Shown here piece after piece: positions 48,539 through 58,257 of a DNA stretch of 64,000 nt. Positions within the stretch are counted from its first letter, which is position 1, and each line of letters starts with the position of its first letter. The DNA comes from Virgibacillus chiguensis (GTDB lineage: Bacteria > Bacillota > Bacilli > Bacillales > Amphibacillaceae): the NCBI RefSeq assembly GCF_900129865.1, contig NZ_FQXD01000008.1:126808-190807 (forward strand). Reading direction: 5' to 3'. The position numbers were made by a program, and so were the translations under genes. Below the pieces are notes generated by a model. The model did no database searches and was not told the DNA's origin. It was given only the letters and a program-made list of their open reading frames with translations.

Positions 48539-49277
48539 TATGACGCCTCCTTTACCAACATTTATTAAAATTTGGCTATTCGTTAGAGAAACACGAACTG
48601 CAATAAGCCAATATGAATTGTCTTTTATTGATAAGCCGTTTTAATATATGACATTCACGATTATTCATTTCAAATGGTGTCCATATATTGTACGCTAACA
48701 ATATATGTTTCGGTCCTATAAATGTATAGTTATTTATCCAATTAAAACTTGAATCTTATTTTTTTAATCCTTTTCTTTTAGATTATGTTTTATGACATAA
48801 ATACGATCTTCTATGAGCCACTTTTGGGCAATATTCTTACAATAGCTTATAACCAATTAAATTTTTCAAGCATAAAAATAATTCAACAGAATAATATGAA
48901 GTGTATAACAAAATTTATATTATTCACATATTTTTCCTGTTGCCTAAATGAGGAACTTTTAGAGGTACTGTCTTAACTTAAACTACTTTTTCGTTAACCG
49001 TATAACGCTTTATACGCATATAAAATAAATAGGAGCAATTATTTTTATCCGTTATCTATCTACTTTTTCCCTCTACTTATCTTTAAAATAGGAAAAAAAT
49101 ATTTGAAACAAGTTTTCAAATACCTATATCATTCTTAGAACTACGTTACAAACTCTATTTCTCTTCTTTTATTTAATACCCATTCCATTCGTAATAAAGA
49201 TGGTAAAAGCATTTAAAAAAATTCTTGATGTATACGTAAGAAAAAAGTTAAATTTTTCGAAATGAGGTGATTGATTT
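48539..49277. other. Divergent spacer upstream of appendage-like and glycosyltransferase genes
   Basis: 739 AT-rich bases with no credible gene; the longest plus-strand open frame (48785-48976) has no ribosome site and biased composition. It should contain the promoters of both flanking genes. Confidence 0.45.
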
Positions 49278-50900
49278 ATGCCAACAAGTTGGTACCAAGC
49301 TACCCCTGCAATTATTGATTTAGTTTTGCTAGATCAACCAGCATCTATATTAGATGTTGGAATCGGCTTTGGTAAGTACGGCGTTCTTTTACGTGAAGCA
49401 TTAGACATACCTTATGAGCGTTACGAAAAGAAAGATTGGCTTGTCAAAATAGACGGTATTGAAGGATTTAAACCATACCAAAATCCGATTCATCAATATG
49501 TTTATAACGAAATGTACTATGATGAAGTGTATACAGCAATATCTAAATTACAGCAAAATTATGATACAGTACTGCTTATTGATGTATTAGAACATTTCGA
49601 GAAAGCAGAAGGATTCAAGTTACTAGAAGATTTATTAGAAATCACCAATACCTCCTTAATTGTATCAACGCCAATTATCCCAGCACCTCAAGAAGAGTAT
49701 CTAGGCAATACTTTAGAAAAGCATAAAAGCCGTTGGACCGTTGTCGATTTTTCCGAATTTGATTACCACTTTAGCCAAGTTAATGTCCATGGCAATGGGG
49801 CAAATATTATAAAAATCTATCCTCGTAAATCAAAAAAAAAAAATGATTTAATTCATTTAAGTAAAAACCCATTAAAAATAGGTTATATCTTACCACACCA
49901 TGGTTTAACAGGTGGGGTAAAGATGCTACTTCATCAAATGGAAAAACTAAAAAAGCGTGGACATCATATAGTTGCTTTTTTTAAAGGAGAAGAAGGAAGT
50001 AGTGTTCTTCCACCTTGGGCGGAAATTTCAGTCGATGAAGAGGTTTTAGTCCCTCCCCTTGCATTGTTAGATGAATATACGGAAGACTGTGATATTGTCG
50101 TTGTAGGATGGATTTATCAAATACTAGAATTTAAAAGGGAGAAAACAAAGATATTCTATTGGGAGCAAGGGCATGAATCTTTATTCGGAGATATACCTAA
50201 TTATGCTCACATTAATGGAATTAGACATAGTTTAGATATCTGTTATAATTCGGGGGCGCCCATAGCGAGTGTGTCTTCTTTTGTGGCTAAAGTTTTAAAA
50301 GCCAGATACTCTATCGATTCACCGGTTATAACAAATGGCATTGATACTTCTTTGTTTAAACCAAAACAAACTACAACTGAAACAGAGTTCCCAATTATTT
50401 TATTAGTAGGAAGCCCTAGTCTACGCTTTAAAGGTTTTACGGATGCATTGGAAGCATTAGAACAAGTCTGGGAAAGGGGTTTACGTTTTCAAGTTAAATG
50501 GATTTGCCAACATGGGGCAGAACATAATACGGTGTTTCCTATTCAATATATGATTCAACCGCACCAAAAAGAAATTGTAGAAACTTATCAGCAAGCTAAC
50601 TTGCTTTTATTTACTTCTTGGTATGAAGGTTTTGGACTACCACCTTTAGAAGCCATGGCTTGCGGGACACCAGTTGTCTTAACAAACAGTGGAGGAGTTC
50701 AAGAATATGCCGTTCATCATTATAATTGCTTGCTCCACTCCTCAGGTGATGTCCATGGCTTAGCTAAAAGCGTGACTACTATTTTAACAAATGATTCAAT
50801 GAGTAAACGATTGCGAATAAATGGTATAGCAACTGCACAGAAGTTTAGCTATGATCAAGTTATACCCCAGTTAGAAAAGTACATTCAATCTCTACTTTAA
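49278..50900 (+). CDS. Methyltransferase-glycosyltransferase (GT4) fusion
   Basis: A 540-residue two-domain protein. Residues 1 to about 190 are a class I SAM methyltransferase (ILDVGIGFGKYGVLL as the SAM loop, VLLIDVLEHFEKAEG). Residues of about 195-540 are a GT-B fold glycosyltransferase of family 4 (GYILPHHGLTGGVKMLLHQM at the acceptor end; LLLFTSWYEGFGLPPLEAMA with the EX7E motif and VVLTNSGGVQEY at the donor end). It probably adds and methylates sugars on a surface glycan. Next to a BclA-like protein it is a candidate for spore glycan synthesis. GAGGTGA precedes the ATG. Confidence 0.85.
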   Translation: MPTSWYQATPAIIDLVLLDQPASILDVGIGFGKYGVLLREALDIPYERYEKKDWLVKIDGIEGFKPYQNPIHQYVYNEMYYDEVYTAISKLQQNYDTVLLIDVLEHFEKAEGFKLLEDLLEITNTSLIVSTPIIPAPQEEYLGNTLEKHKSRWTVVDFSEFDYHFSQVNVHGNGANIIKIYPRKSKKKNDLIHLSKNPLKIGYILPHHGLTGGVKMLLHQMEKLKKRGHHIVAFFKGEEGSSVLPPWAEISVDEEVLVPPLALLDEYTEDCDIVVVGWIYQILEFKREKTKIFYWEQGHESLFGDIPNYAHINGIRHSLDICYNSGAPIASVSSFVAKVLKARYSIDSPVITNGIDTSLFKPKQTTTETEFPIILLVGSPSLRFKGFTDALEALEQVWERGLRFQVKWICQHGAEHNTVFPIQYMIQPHQKEIVETYQQANLLLFTSWYEGFGLPPLEAMACGTPVVLTNSGGVQEYAVHHYNCLLHSSGDVHGLAKSVTTILTNDSMSKRLRINGIATAQKFSYDQVIPQLEKYIQSLL

Positions 50901-51204
50901 AAATAGTAAATAAAATTAATATATTTTCTCGTAAAAAAATATCCTTCTATGTAATATGTGGAGTGGTGGCTGTACATCCACTCCTATTTAAATTTTTACG
51001 TTCATAATAATATCTTGCATGAAGTATCTATAGAATAATGCGCTTTGCAAGTCGATAACAGTTGAACCTCGCCACTTTGACGGATTCTGTTCTTTTCCAT
51101 TTTATACATGTATTAGCCATACTTGGATTATCCTCATTGTGAACCACCCTTTTGTTACACGATAAATGCAAAATGACATAATATGAAGGTAACTCCTTAC
51201 AAAC
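50901..51204. other. Spacer with the glycosyltransferase terminator
   Basis: Contains the terminator at 50960-50997; the remainder shows no gene or strong signal. Confidence 0.45.
50960..50997 (+). terminator. Terminator of the methyltransferase-glycosyltransferase gene
   Basis: GGAGTGG (50960-50966) pairs with CCACTCC (50978-50984), followed by TATTTAAATTTTT. Confidence 0.65.
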
Positions 51205-51768
51205 CTATAATTCTACTTGCTTTCCACCCTTAACCCCTTCTAACTTCCTTAATGCACGCCAAATGATAATAATAGATGTAATAAGCAAACAAAATCCGGG
51301 TGCAATAAGCAACAATGCCACTCCTGTACTACTATTAACAAAATTCACCACATATCCTACATATGGAATGGAAAAACCTGTGTACACTCCAACAATATTT
51401 TCTGCTAAAACAGGCTCAGAATCAGGAGCGTTATTCGCATCCCCCTTTGTAACATACTGCTTTCCACTATTTTTCACTTCATCAATACGGTGGGTAACAA
51501 TTAAACCTTCTTTGGTTTGAAACGTAATGATATCCCCTTTTTGAAAATCTTCTTTATTCCTCGGCGATTCAATCGCAATAATGGAACCTGTTTGCATATC
51601 CGGCTCCATAGATCCTGAAAGAACCGTCTTCAGTTGATAACCAAATAGGCTAGTTTCTCCACCAGAAGCCCGCATAAAGACGACAACAAATAACGTGATA
51701 AGTAAGAGAATACATACTAATCCCATAACACCATTGCCAAATAGTCTGCCAATCCGTTTTCCACGCAC
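51205..51768 (-). CDS. sipW: Signal peptidase I, SipW type
   Basis: A signal peptidase of about 187 residues of the ER-type (Ser-His) group. The catalytic Ser is in VLSGSMEPDMQTGS and the His in LIVTHRIDEV; GDANNAPDSEPV is the third conserved box. N- and C-terminal membrane helices bracket the enzyme. In B. subtilis SipW processes TasA and TapA for biofilm fibres; a tapA-like gene lies 21 bases upstream and tasA is nearby. Start chosen: GTG at 51768, eight bases after GGAG; another GTG at 51777 overlaps that site. Confidence 0.92.
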   Translation of the reverse strand: MRGKRIGRLFGNGVMGLVCILLLITLFVVVFMRASGGETSLFGYQLKTVLSGSMEPDMQTGSIIAIESPRNKEDFQKGDIITFQTKEGLIVTHRIDEVKNSGKQYVTKGDANNAPDSEPVLAENIVGVYTGFSIPYVGYVVNFVNSSTGVALLLIAPGFCLLITSIIIIWRALRKLEGVKGGKQVEL

Positions 51769-51789
51769 TATTCTCACTCCAATGAATTC

Positions 51790-52167
51790 TTATTTTGATT
51801 GCAATGCTTTCTGTTCCTTCGCAACTTGCTGCTTTTCTTTCATTGCTCGCTGTTTTTCCTTTTCTTCCTCATTAGCATTCAAATTATGATTATCTATCAC
51901 ACCTTGTTCATCGTCTTCTACTTTTTCTTTGGAATTACCTTTCTCCTCCCCATTTTTTGATGGCAAAGGTTGCTCCACATCGTTTTCTTGCTCACTTCTA
52001 GTCTCTTTATCTACTTCTTTACTGAATTGTGTTGAAATAGTTATATTACCACTAACTTCCCTACTGTCTGTAAAATAAGCAGTTGTTGGTGTAATACATT
52101 GCGAAATAGTTACAAATAACAAGTAACCAATAACGATGAAAAGAAAGAAATATTTTTCCCTATACAT
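51790..52167 (-). CDS. tapA: TapA-like SipW-dependent secreted protein, short
   Basis: A 125-residue protein. Residues 7-25 form a hydrophobic signal segment, followed by the SipW-substrate-like TTAYFTDSREVSGNITIS, as in TapA/YqxM and TasA N-termini. From about residue 50 it is a charged, Lys/Glu/Gln-rich tail likely to be disordered or helical. It is about half the length of B. subtilis TapA (253). The order tapA-sipW is conserved. AGGTGG precedes ATG 52167. It could assist TasA fibre assembly; identity rests on context and the N-terminus. Confidence 0.6.
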   Translation of the reverse strand: MYREKYFFLFIVIGYLLFVTISQCITPTTAYFTDSREVSGNITISTQFSKEVDKETRSEQENDVEQPLPSKNGEEKGNSKEKVEDDEQGVIDNHNLNANEEEKEKQRAMKEKQQVAKEQKALQSK

Positions 52168-52264
52168 ACCAAACCACCTACCCTTTGCTAGAAACCTGCT
52201 TATCTCCTTATTCTTTCTTCTATTATATATAAAAATCTAGACAAAAAATGAAAATAATTCAATA

Positions 52265-52292
52265 TTTACTGTTTTTTTACTATAGATTAATA
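52265..52292 (+). promoter_or_regulatory. Possible Pho box upstream of the alkaline phosphatase
   Basis: TTTACT at 52265, TTTACT at 52276 and TTAATA at 52287 are direct repeats at exact 11-bp steps (6 bases plus 5 spacer), close to the PhoP consensus TTHAYA. They lie 66-93 bases upstream of the GTG start. Confidence 0.4.
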
Positions 52293-52357
52293 TTTTCTAC
52301 ATATTTATATATTAATGTGATAGATAAGATAGAACGATTCAAAATGGAGGAGATAAA

Positions 52358-54004
52358 GTGAAACAGCGGGCGAAAAATTTAGCTGGTATTACAATAGGTA
52401 CATTGTTAGCTGCTTCTGTCGTTACTTTTAGTATGGTTAGTTCTGCTAGCGACAACATGAGTGACGAAACACAACAAACGACAAACGCAGCCAAAAATGT
52501 CATTCTATTAATTGGTGATGGAATGGCAGAAAGTCAAATATCTGCAGCAGCGTATTTAAATGGCGCTGGATATGGTGCCGAGGACTTAACCATGGATCAA
52601 TTTAAAAACGTAGGTTATGCAAGAACTTTTTCTCATGACAACACGGTTACAGATTCAGCCGCAGCAGCAACAGCTTTTTCTTCCACACATAAAACAGACA
52701 ATGGAGTAGTTGGAAAAGCCCCGAAAAACAAAGAACATCATGAAAATGAACAACATTTTGATGTTCAAACAGTACTTGAAGCTGCTGAAGAAAGCAATAT
52801 GTCTACAGGACTTGTCTCCACAGCAAGAATTACTCATGCAACCCCAGCCGCCTTTGCCTCACATATTGATGACCGAAATAAAGAAAATAACATCGCTGAA
52901 CAAATGCTTTTAGACCATGATGTTGACGTTCTACTCGGTGGTGGGAAGAGACAATTTATTCCTAAAGAAACAGGAGGAAAACGAAAAGACGGAAAAAACC
53001 TCTTGGAGCTTGCAGAAGATCATGGTTATCAATTAATAGAAAACAAAGCTGATATGAAAAAGACAGACGCGAGTAAACTCTTAGGCTTATTTAATGACAG
53101 CCATATGACCTATGAACTGGACCGTGAATTAACAGATGAGCCCAGTATTGATGAAATGACCAACAAAGCATTGGATGTATTACAACAGGATGACAACGGC
53201 TTCTTTTTAATGGTAGAAGGTGGACGTATTGACCATGCAGGGCATAGTAATTATCCTGCAACAAATATCCAAGAAACACTTGCATTTGATAAAGCAGTAA
53301 AAGAAGCATTAGATTTTGCGAAAAAAGATAAAAATACGCTCGTAATTGTGTCCTCTGACCACGAGACTGGCGGAATGTCTATAGGTGCAAATGGAGAGTA
53401 TGGTTATAACAAAGAAGTTATTCGCAATGTTAAAAGATCACCAGAATATATTAGCAAGCAATTAGATAAAAATGACGCCAATCTGGAAGAAGTCATAAAA
53501 AAGTATACTGGAATTACCAATTTAACCAAAAAGGAAATGAAGTTCATTACGTCTTCCCAAAATAAAGCAAGTGCTATCGCCAATATCATAAGTGAGCGTG
53601 CATTAATCGGCTGGACAACAACAGGGCACACGGCTGTTAACGTCCCAGTCTATGCATATGGGCCACAAGCTGAGAAACTAACTGGAACCATTGATAACAC
53701 TGAAATTGCTGAAGTCATTAACTTTACTACATCCAAATCATTTTCTTCACAAAACTTGATTGACCAAGTAAAGCAATTCTCCAAAAATGGAGAACTGACG
53801 GATGAAAAAGTGACACGTCTACTTTTTACTCACTTAGAAACCGTGCGTCAATTTGAAGATCAAAATAAAGCTGATAAAGTTGTAAAGCAACTAGAGCATT
53901 TTCATATTCTTATAGATAAACAAAAAGAACGAAACTCTCTTTCTAACAAAGCCTACCAAACGCTGAAAGATGGTACAGACGCCCTAATAGCAAAGTGGGA
54001 ATAA
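52358..54004 (+). CDS. Secreted alkaline phosphatase with C-terminal FIMAH-like domain
   Basis: A 548-residue exported phosphomonoesterase. An N-terminal signal peptide (to about residue 30) is followed by the alkaline phosphatase fold: LLIGDGMAESQ, the nucleophilic Ser in VTDSAAAATAFSS, EGGRIDHAGHSN, VSSDHETGGMS and TTGHTAVNVPVYAYGP. Residues of about 465-548 are an extra helical domain of FIMAH type (LTDEKVTRLLFTHLETVRQF, KVVKQLEHFHILI, LSNKAYQTLKDGTDALI). Start is GTG at 52358 with GGAGG seven bases upstream. It is divergent from tapA-sipW and followed by another FIMAH-bearing phosphoesterase. Confidence 0.92.
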   Translation: MKQRAKNLAGITIGTLLAASVVTFSMVSSASDNMSDETQQTTNAAKNVILLIGDGMAESQISAAAYLNGAGYGAEDLTMDQFKNVGYARTFSHDNTVTDSAAAATAFSSTHKTDNGVVGKAPKNKEHHENEQHFDVQTVLEAAEESNMSTGLVSTARITHATPAAFASHIDDRNKENNIAEQMLLDHDVDVLLGGGKRQFIPKETGGKRKDGKNLLELAEDHGYQLIENKADMKKTDASKLLGLFNDSHMTYELDRELTDEPSIDEMTNKALDVLQQDDNGFFLMVEGGRIDHAGHSNYPATNIQETLAFDKAVKEALDFAKKDKNTLVIVSSDHETGGMSIGANGEYGYNKEVIRNVKRSPEYISKQLDKNDANLEEVIKKYTGITNLTKKEMKFITSSQNKASAIANIISERALIGWTTTGHTAVNVPVYAYGPQAEKLTGTIDNTEIAEVINFTTSKSFSSQNLIDQVKQFSKNGELTDEKVTRLLFTHLETVRQFEDQNKADKVVKQLEHFHILIDKQKERNSLSNKAYQTLKDGTDALIAKWE

Positions 54005-54253
54005 TTATATTTACCCCCTTAGACTGTTGTCTAGTTTGTAAAAGCAATCGTTTTCACTTGCATGATAGGCGAGCATAAAATGTAACACGAGATCGTATAA
54101 GCAAAACGATACCTTTCATCTATATAGAAGTCTTAGAAGTCTTGATGATTTCCTGTCGTTTAAAATCCCCACTTCATCTATGATCGTGGTAGAAGTAAAC
54201 AAAGAAACATTCTACGCTTCTATGTTATTGGGAAAAATGGAGGAGAAATAACA

Positions 54254-55351
54254 TTGAAAAAACATGCTAAAAAGGTATTAGCTATTACATTGTTTGTTGC
54301 TAGCATCTCCCTTCTACTGCCAACGATGGCTACAGCAGCAAAAGCAACAAACCCAACCACTTTTTCTATTGCCCATCGAGGTGCATCAGGACAAGCACCA
54401 GAGAATACGATGGCAGCATTTGAAAAATCACTTGAATATCAGGCTGATTACTTTGAAGTTGATGTACAAATGACCAAAGACGGCGAATTAATTCTTATGC
54501 ATGATACAACTGTTGATCGTACAACAAACGGTACTGGACGCGTCAAGGACTTCACATTTGAGGAAATTAGAGCACTTGATGCTGGTAGCTGGTTTCATGA
54601 ATCCTTTGCCGGTGAAAAAGTCCCAACACTTGGGGAAGTATTGGATCGTTACACTGGAAGTAATATAGGGGTTCTTGTTGAATTAAAAAACCCAGAGCTT
54701 TATCCAGGAATTGAACAAAAAATAGCAGAGGAACTCATCCAACGTAACATCACGACCAAAGACAGTAATATTATCGTTCAATCCTTTCATTGGAATGCGG
54801 TAAAGAAAATTCACCAGCTACTTCCAGACATCGCCACTGGTGTATTAATTGGTTATGGACAAACAGTCGCTGGAAAAATAACGAACGAACAGTTAGCATC
54901 CTTTCAAACCTACGCCAGTTATGTAAACCCTAACAAAGGGCTATTAAATAATAATACAGTTCATCGGATTCACCAACATCGCTTAAAAACATGGCCTTAC
55001 ACCGTCAATGATCGAAAGACAATCACACAGTTATTACATTTCGGAGTAGATGGAATCATTACAGATTACCCTTTACTTGTCAACATGCCTGCTAATGCAA
55101 CAACGATGAAAACGCTCGTTGAACGGTTTGAAGGAAAAGAATTATCTAGCAAAACCGCACATGCCCTAAAGGTTCACTTAACAGCAATCCATCAATATGA
55201 AAAACAAGGTTTACAAGACAAGGTAATAAAGCACTTGAATGGTCTTATTACGTTACTAAACCACCAGGAAGAAAATGGATTCATTTCTAATCGCGCGTAT
55301 CAAATACTTCTAGGCGAAGCAAATTTTTTAGTAGAAGATAACACGAACTAA
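54254..55351 (+). CDS. Secreted glycerophosphodiester phosphodiesterase with FIMAH-like domain
   Basis: A 365-residue exported GDPD. A signal peptide ends near residue 29 (MATAAKA). The catalytic barrel has SIAHRGASGQAPENTMAAF, YFEVDVQMTKDGELILMHD and the late DGIITDYP. Residues of about 283-365 are a FIMAH-like helical domain (LVERFEGKELSSKTAHALKV, DKVIKHLNGLITLL, ISNRAYQILLGEANFLV), similar to the phosphatase upstream. It hydrolyses glycerophosphodiesters, and with the phosphatase would release phosphate from phospholipid or teichoic-acid products. Start is TTG at 54254 after GGAGGAG. Confidence 0.93.
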   Translation: MKKHAKKVLAITLFVASISLLLPTMATAAKATNPTTFSIAHRGASGQAPENTMAAFEKSLEYQADYFEVDVQMTKDGELILMHDTTVDRTTNGTGRVKDFTFEEIRALDAGSWFHESFAGEKVPTLGEVLDRYTGSNIGVLVELKNPELYPGIEQKIAEELIQRNITTKDSNIIVQSFHWNAVKKIHQLLPDIATGVLIGYGQTVAGKITNEQLASFQTYASYVNPNKGLLNNNTVHRIHQHRLKTWPYTVNDRKTITQLLHFGVDGIITDYPLLVNMPANATTMKTLVERFEGKELSSKTAHALKVHLTAIHQYEKQGLQDKVIKHLNGLITLLNHQEENGFISNRAYQILLGEANFLVEDNTN

Positions 55352-55706
55352 TCGACGAGTACAGCTCACATGTAACTATTCTCCTAGGAATTTTAGCTTT
55401 TTTACAGCATGTGAAAAGCATCATCCATGGGAAAGTTCATGTTGAAATTGAAATATGTTTCACTATTAGCAACTACCTAACATGAACACATGCTTAAAAC
55501 ATCGGCTAGCTTAGTTTATCTCGTTTTTTATCAACACCGAGCCCTCCCTTCAATCAACCTATGTTAGAAAAATGTTGGGTAGTTTACTATAAAATCCCTT
55601 CAGAAAATGGAAAAAGTCTAAAGAAGTTAAATACCTTGGTAATCTATAGCGACTTCTTTCTTCTACCATTTACTAAAGGGGAAAAATACAAGGAGGAGAA
55701 TTAATA
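55352..55706. other. Spacer upstream of tasA
   Basis: No gene is seen. AT-rich sequence with the tasA ribosome site (AAGGAGGAG) at its right end; no clear terminator for the GDPD gene. Confidence 0.4.
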
Positions 55707-56294
55707 ATGGGAATTAAAAAACAAATTGGTATTGGAGTATTATCAGCAACTCTTGGTTTAACGTTGATTACAGGAGGGACTTATGCATATTTTAGTGATG
55801 AAGAAGTGAGCCAAAATACTTTTGCAGCAGGAACACTCGATCTAAACGCTGAGCCAACCGAAATCATTGATCTTCATAATTTAAAACCTGGTGATTCCAT
55901 GGTTCGAACATTTGAATTACAAAACAATGGCACGTTAGATATTGAAAAAGTATTGTTAGAAACTGATTATTCCGTTGTTGATGCCAAAGGAGATAATAAA
56001 GATGATTTTGGTAAGCATATTGAAGTTGAATTCCTTTACAATGCCGATAAGTTGGATGAAGTAATTTACCAAACAACATTAGCTAACTTGAAAAATATGG
56101 AACCAGAAGCAGTTAATGAGCATGTCTTTTACCCTAATTTTGGTGAGAAAGGACTTCCGGCAGGCACTATAGATGATATTTCGGTAAAATTTAACTTCGT
56201 AGATAATGGACAGGACCAAAATGAATTCCAAGGTGACGCTTTAAATCTAGAATGGACATTTAAAGCTTTACAAGGAGAAGGGAAAACGAAGTAA
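55707..56294 (+). CDS. tasA: TasA/CalY-family biofilm matrix fibre protein
   Basis: A 195-residue secreted protein. The N-terminus MGIKKQIGIGVLSATLGLTLITGGTY is a SipW-type signal region (split here at the signal end), followed by AYFSDEEVSQNTFAAGTLDL, the CalY/TasA hallmark. The core has the jelly-roll pattern (LKPGDSMVRTFELQNNGTL, VSVKFNF-like ISVKFNFVDNG, LNLEWTFKALQ). These proteins form fibres in the extracellular matrix after SipW cleavage. It is somewhat shorter than B. subtilis TasA (261). Its sipW and tapA-like genes lie about 4 kb away on the other strand. Confidence 0.88.
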   Translation: MGIKKQIGIGVLSATLGLTLITGGTYAYFSDEEVSQNTFAAGTLDLNAEPTEIIDLHNLKPGDSMVRTFELQNNGTLDIEKVLLETDYSVVDAKGDNKDDFGKHIEVEFLYNADKLDEVIYQTTLANLKNMEPEAVNEHVFYPNFGEKGLPAGTIDDISVKFNFVDNGQDQNEFQGDALNLEWTFKALQGEGKTK

Positions 56295-56548
56295 TAGGTT
56301 GATTATTGCTATTGGCTCATCCATGTTTCTTTTGCTAAAACGAGGATGAAATATTGTAGTATAATACCTAGGATAAATAGGGAAAGTTAAACATTCCTCC
56401 CACTAGTAATCTTGCCAATTAAAACCACCAGTGTGAACTGGTGGTTTGCTCTGCGGCTCGAAGTCTCTGTTGCCAGCCTAAGTCTAAAAGGCCCACTGAA
56501 TGGTTCCCCTTCTGCACCACACGCACTCGCTGATTCTAAAAGAATCTC
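56295..56548. other. Spacer with IS200 end hairpin
   Basis: AAACCACCAGT (56422-56432) and ACTGGTGGTTT (56437-56447) form an 11-bp stem with a four-base loop. It lies downstream of the tnpA relic and is most likely the subterminal hairpin of the IS200-like element. Confidence 0.5.
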
Positions 56549-56975
56549 TTATTTCTTTTTATTTTTCTTCCCGGTGAACGGATCAAATGCTTCAAATAAT
56601 GTTAACTGATCACTCATATAATCGCCTTTAAGCTGATTTCGTAAATATTCTTGGATTTGATTTTTATTTCTTCCTACCGTATCTACAAAGTAGCCTCGAC
56701 ACCAGAATTTTCGATTTCCATATCTAAGTTGGCGTGACGGTCAAAGATCATTAAACTACTTTTTCCTTTTAAGTAACCCAAAAATTGAGATACACTCCGT
56801 TTTGGTGGTATACTCACCAACATATGGACGTGGTCGCTGCATGTATTTGCTTCGTGTATTTTAACATCTTTTTTTTATATTTTCCATAGATAAGTTGTCT
56901 TCTATATTTTGGTGCAAAAACTAAATGATACTTACATCTCCACTACGTGTGTGCTAAACTATTCTTGTCCTGCAT
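56549..56975 (-). pseudogene. Decayed IS200/IS605 family transposase TnpA
   Basis: The reading frame is broken: MQDKNSLAHT, then a stop, then WRCKYHLVFAPKYRRQLIYG; a shift and a missing stretch where the first half of the HUH motif should be; CSDHVHMLVSIPPKRSVSQF and LGYLKGKSSLMIFDRHANL; another shift; FWCRGYFVDTVGRNKNQIQE with the catalytic Tyr region; and MSDQLTLFEAFDPFTGKK to the stop at 56549. At least one stop and two frameshifts make it inactive. GGAGG precedes the old start at 56975. It separates tasA from the phzF-like gene. Confidence 0.88.
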
Positions 56976-57154
56976 TGGACATGCCTCCTTTTGGGGTGGG
57001 AAATCAACCTTTGAACACAAAAATAGGGAACATACAAAATAGGGACGTGTTGCCTTTAACCAACTCAGCAGTTGACTTAGCACCATAAATCCTTAATAAT
57101 AAAGAAATCACGAGGTATCTACAGGCATTTTTTTGAATAAAGTGAAAGGAAGTT

Positions 57155-58066
57155 ATGCGTATGCAAAGAAAATATAAACTATATCAAATTGACTCGTTTA
57201 CACAGCAAAAGTTTACAGGAAATCCAGCCGGTGTTATAACAAATGCGAATGGATTGACAACAGATCAAATGCAAAAGATAGCTAAAGAGCTTAACAATTC
57301 AGAAACTGCGTTTATCTTTCCTGCAAATAATTCTAATTATGATGTACATGTCCGTTTTTTCACACCAACAAATGAAGTCCCCATCTGTGGCCATGCTACA
57401 ATTGCAGCTCATTATGCGAGAGCTAATGAAAAACATTTAAGGAGTTCAACAGTGTATCATAAAACAGGCGCTGGGATACTCCCTGTCGATATAATAAAAG
57501 AAAAAGAAGACTATAAAATTGTTATGACCCAAGGTGAAATTGAATTTGGGGATATAATAGAAGGTATAATTAAAAATGATTTATTAACAGCACTAAACTT
57601 ACATTCCGATGATTTATTAGAGGGGTGTGATATACAAATCGTATCAACTGGACACTCCAAAGTTATGATTGGCGTAAAAAATATGATCACTTTAAATCGT
57701 ATAAAACCAGACTATACTGCCCTTTCCAAACTAAGTAAAGCTATTCATTGTAATGGATATTATGTTTTTACAACATCTACAGATGGCAGTGATACTTTAA
57801 TACATGGGCGCATGTTCGCTCCTGCAATAGGCATAAAAGAAGACCCTGTAACTGGTAACGCTAACGGGCCTTTAGGGGCGTACCTTGTTCATCATAATTT
57901 AGTACAACATAATAATTCACTATTTACGTTCAAAGCTAAACAAGGAGAAGCTATGGGGAGACCAGGTATTATTGAAGTACAAGTTTATATAGAAGATAAT
58001 AACCCCATTAAGGTAAAAATTGCTGGAAATGCCGTAGAAGTATTTAAGACCGAACTCTTGTTATAA
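57155..58066 (+). CDS. PhzF-family isomerase/epimerase
   Basis: A 303-residue protein of the diaminopimelate-epimerase-like PhzF family. The catalytic Glu lies in ELNNSETAFIFP, the first half has FTGNPAGVI and PICGHATIAAHYAR, and the second half EDPVTGNANGPLGAYLVHH. Members isomerise small metabolites such as 2,3-dihydro-3-hydroxyanthranilate; the substrate here is unknown. The start is either 57155 or the ATG at 57161; AAAGGAAG serves both. It stands alone. Confidence 0.92.
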   Translation: MRMQRKYKLYQIDSFTQQKFTGNPAGVITNANGLTTDQMQKIAKELNNSETAFIFPANNSNYDVHVRFFTPTNEVPICGHATIAAHYARANEKHLRSSTVYHKTGAGILPVDIIKEKEDYKIVMTQGEIEFGDIIEGIIKNDLLTALNLHSDDLLEGCDIQIVSTGHSKVMIGVKNMITLNRIKPDYTALSKLSKAIHCNGYYVFTTSTDGSDTLIHGRMFAPAIGIKEDPVTGNANGPLGAYLVHHNLVQHNNSLFTFKAKQGEAMGRPGIIEVQVYIEDNNPIKVKIAGNAVEVFKTELLL

Positions 58067-58257
58067 ATACGTGTGGATAAATAGTAAGTTAGATCGGGAA
58101 ATTCAAGAGAGACAGTTTTTAGGTAATAAACTCCTATCGACTAGTTTTTACACTGCCCCCCCAATATAGGGGGACTTAGATAAGCCCCCTACATGGACCA
58201 TTAATAAGACTTTGAAGCCTTTCATCAACGTTAATGTAATCATATACAGTAAAATTT

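Noticed and set aside
48785..48976. 63-codon plus-strand frame
   Set aside because: No ribosome site and composition of AT-rich noncoding DNA.
58157..58173. CCCCCC/GGGGG hairpin after phzF as terminator
   Set aside because: The stem is short and no T-run follows on the plus strand.
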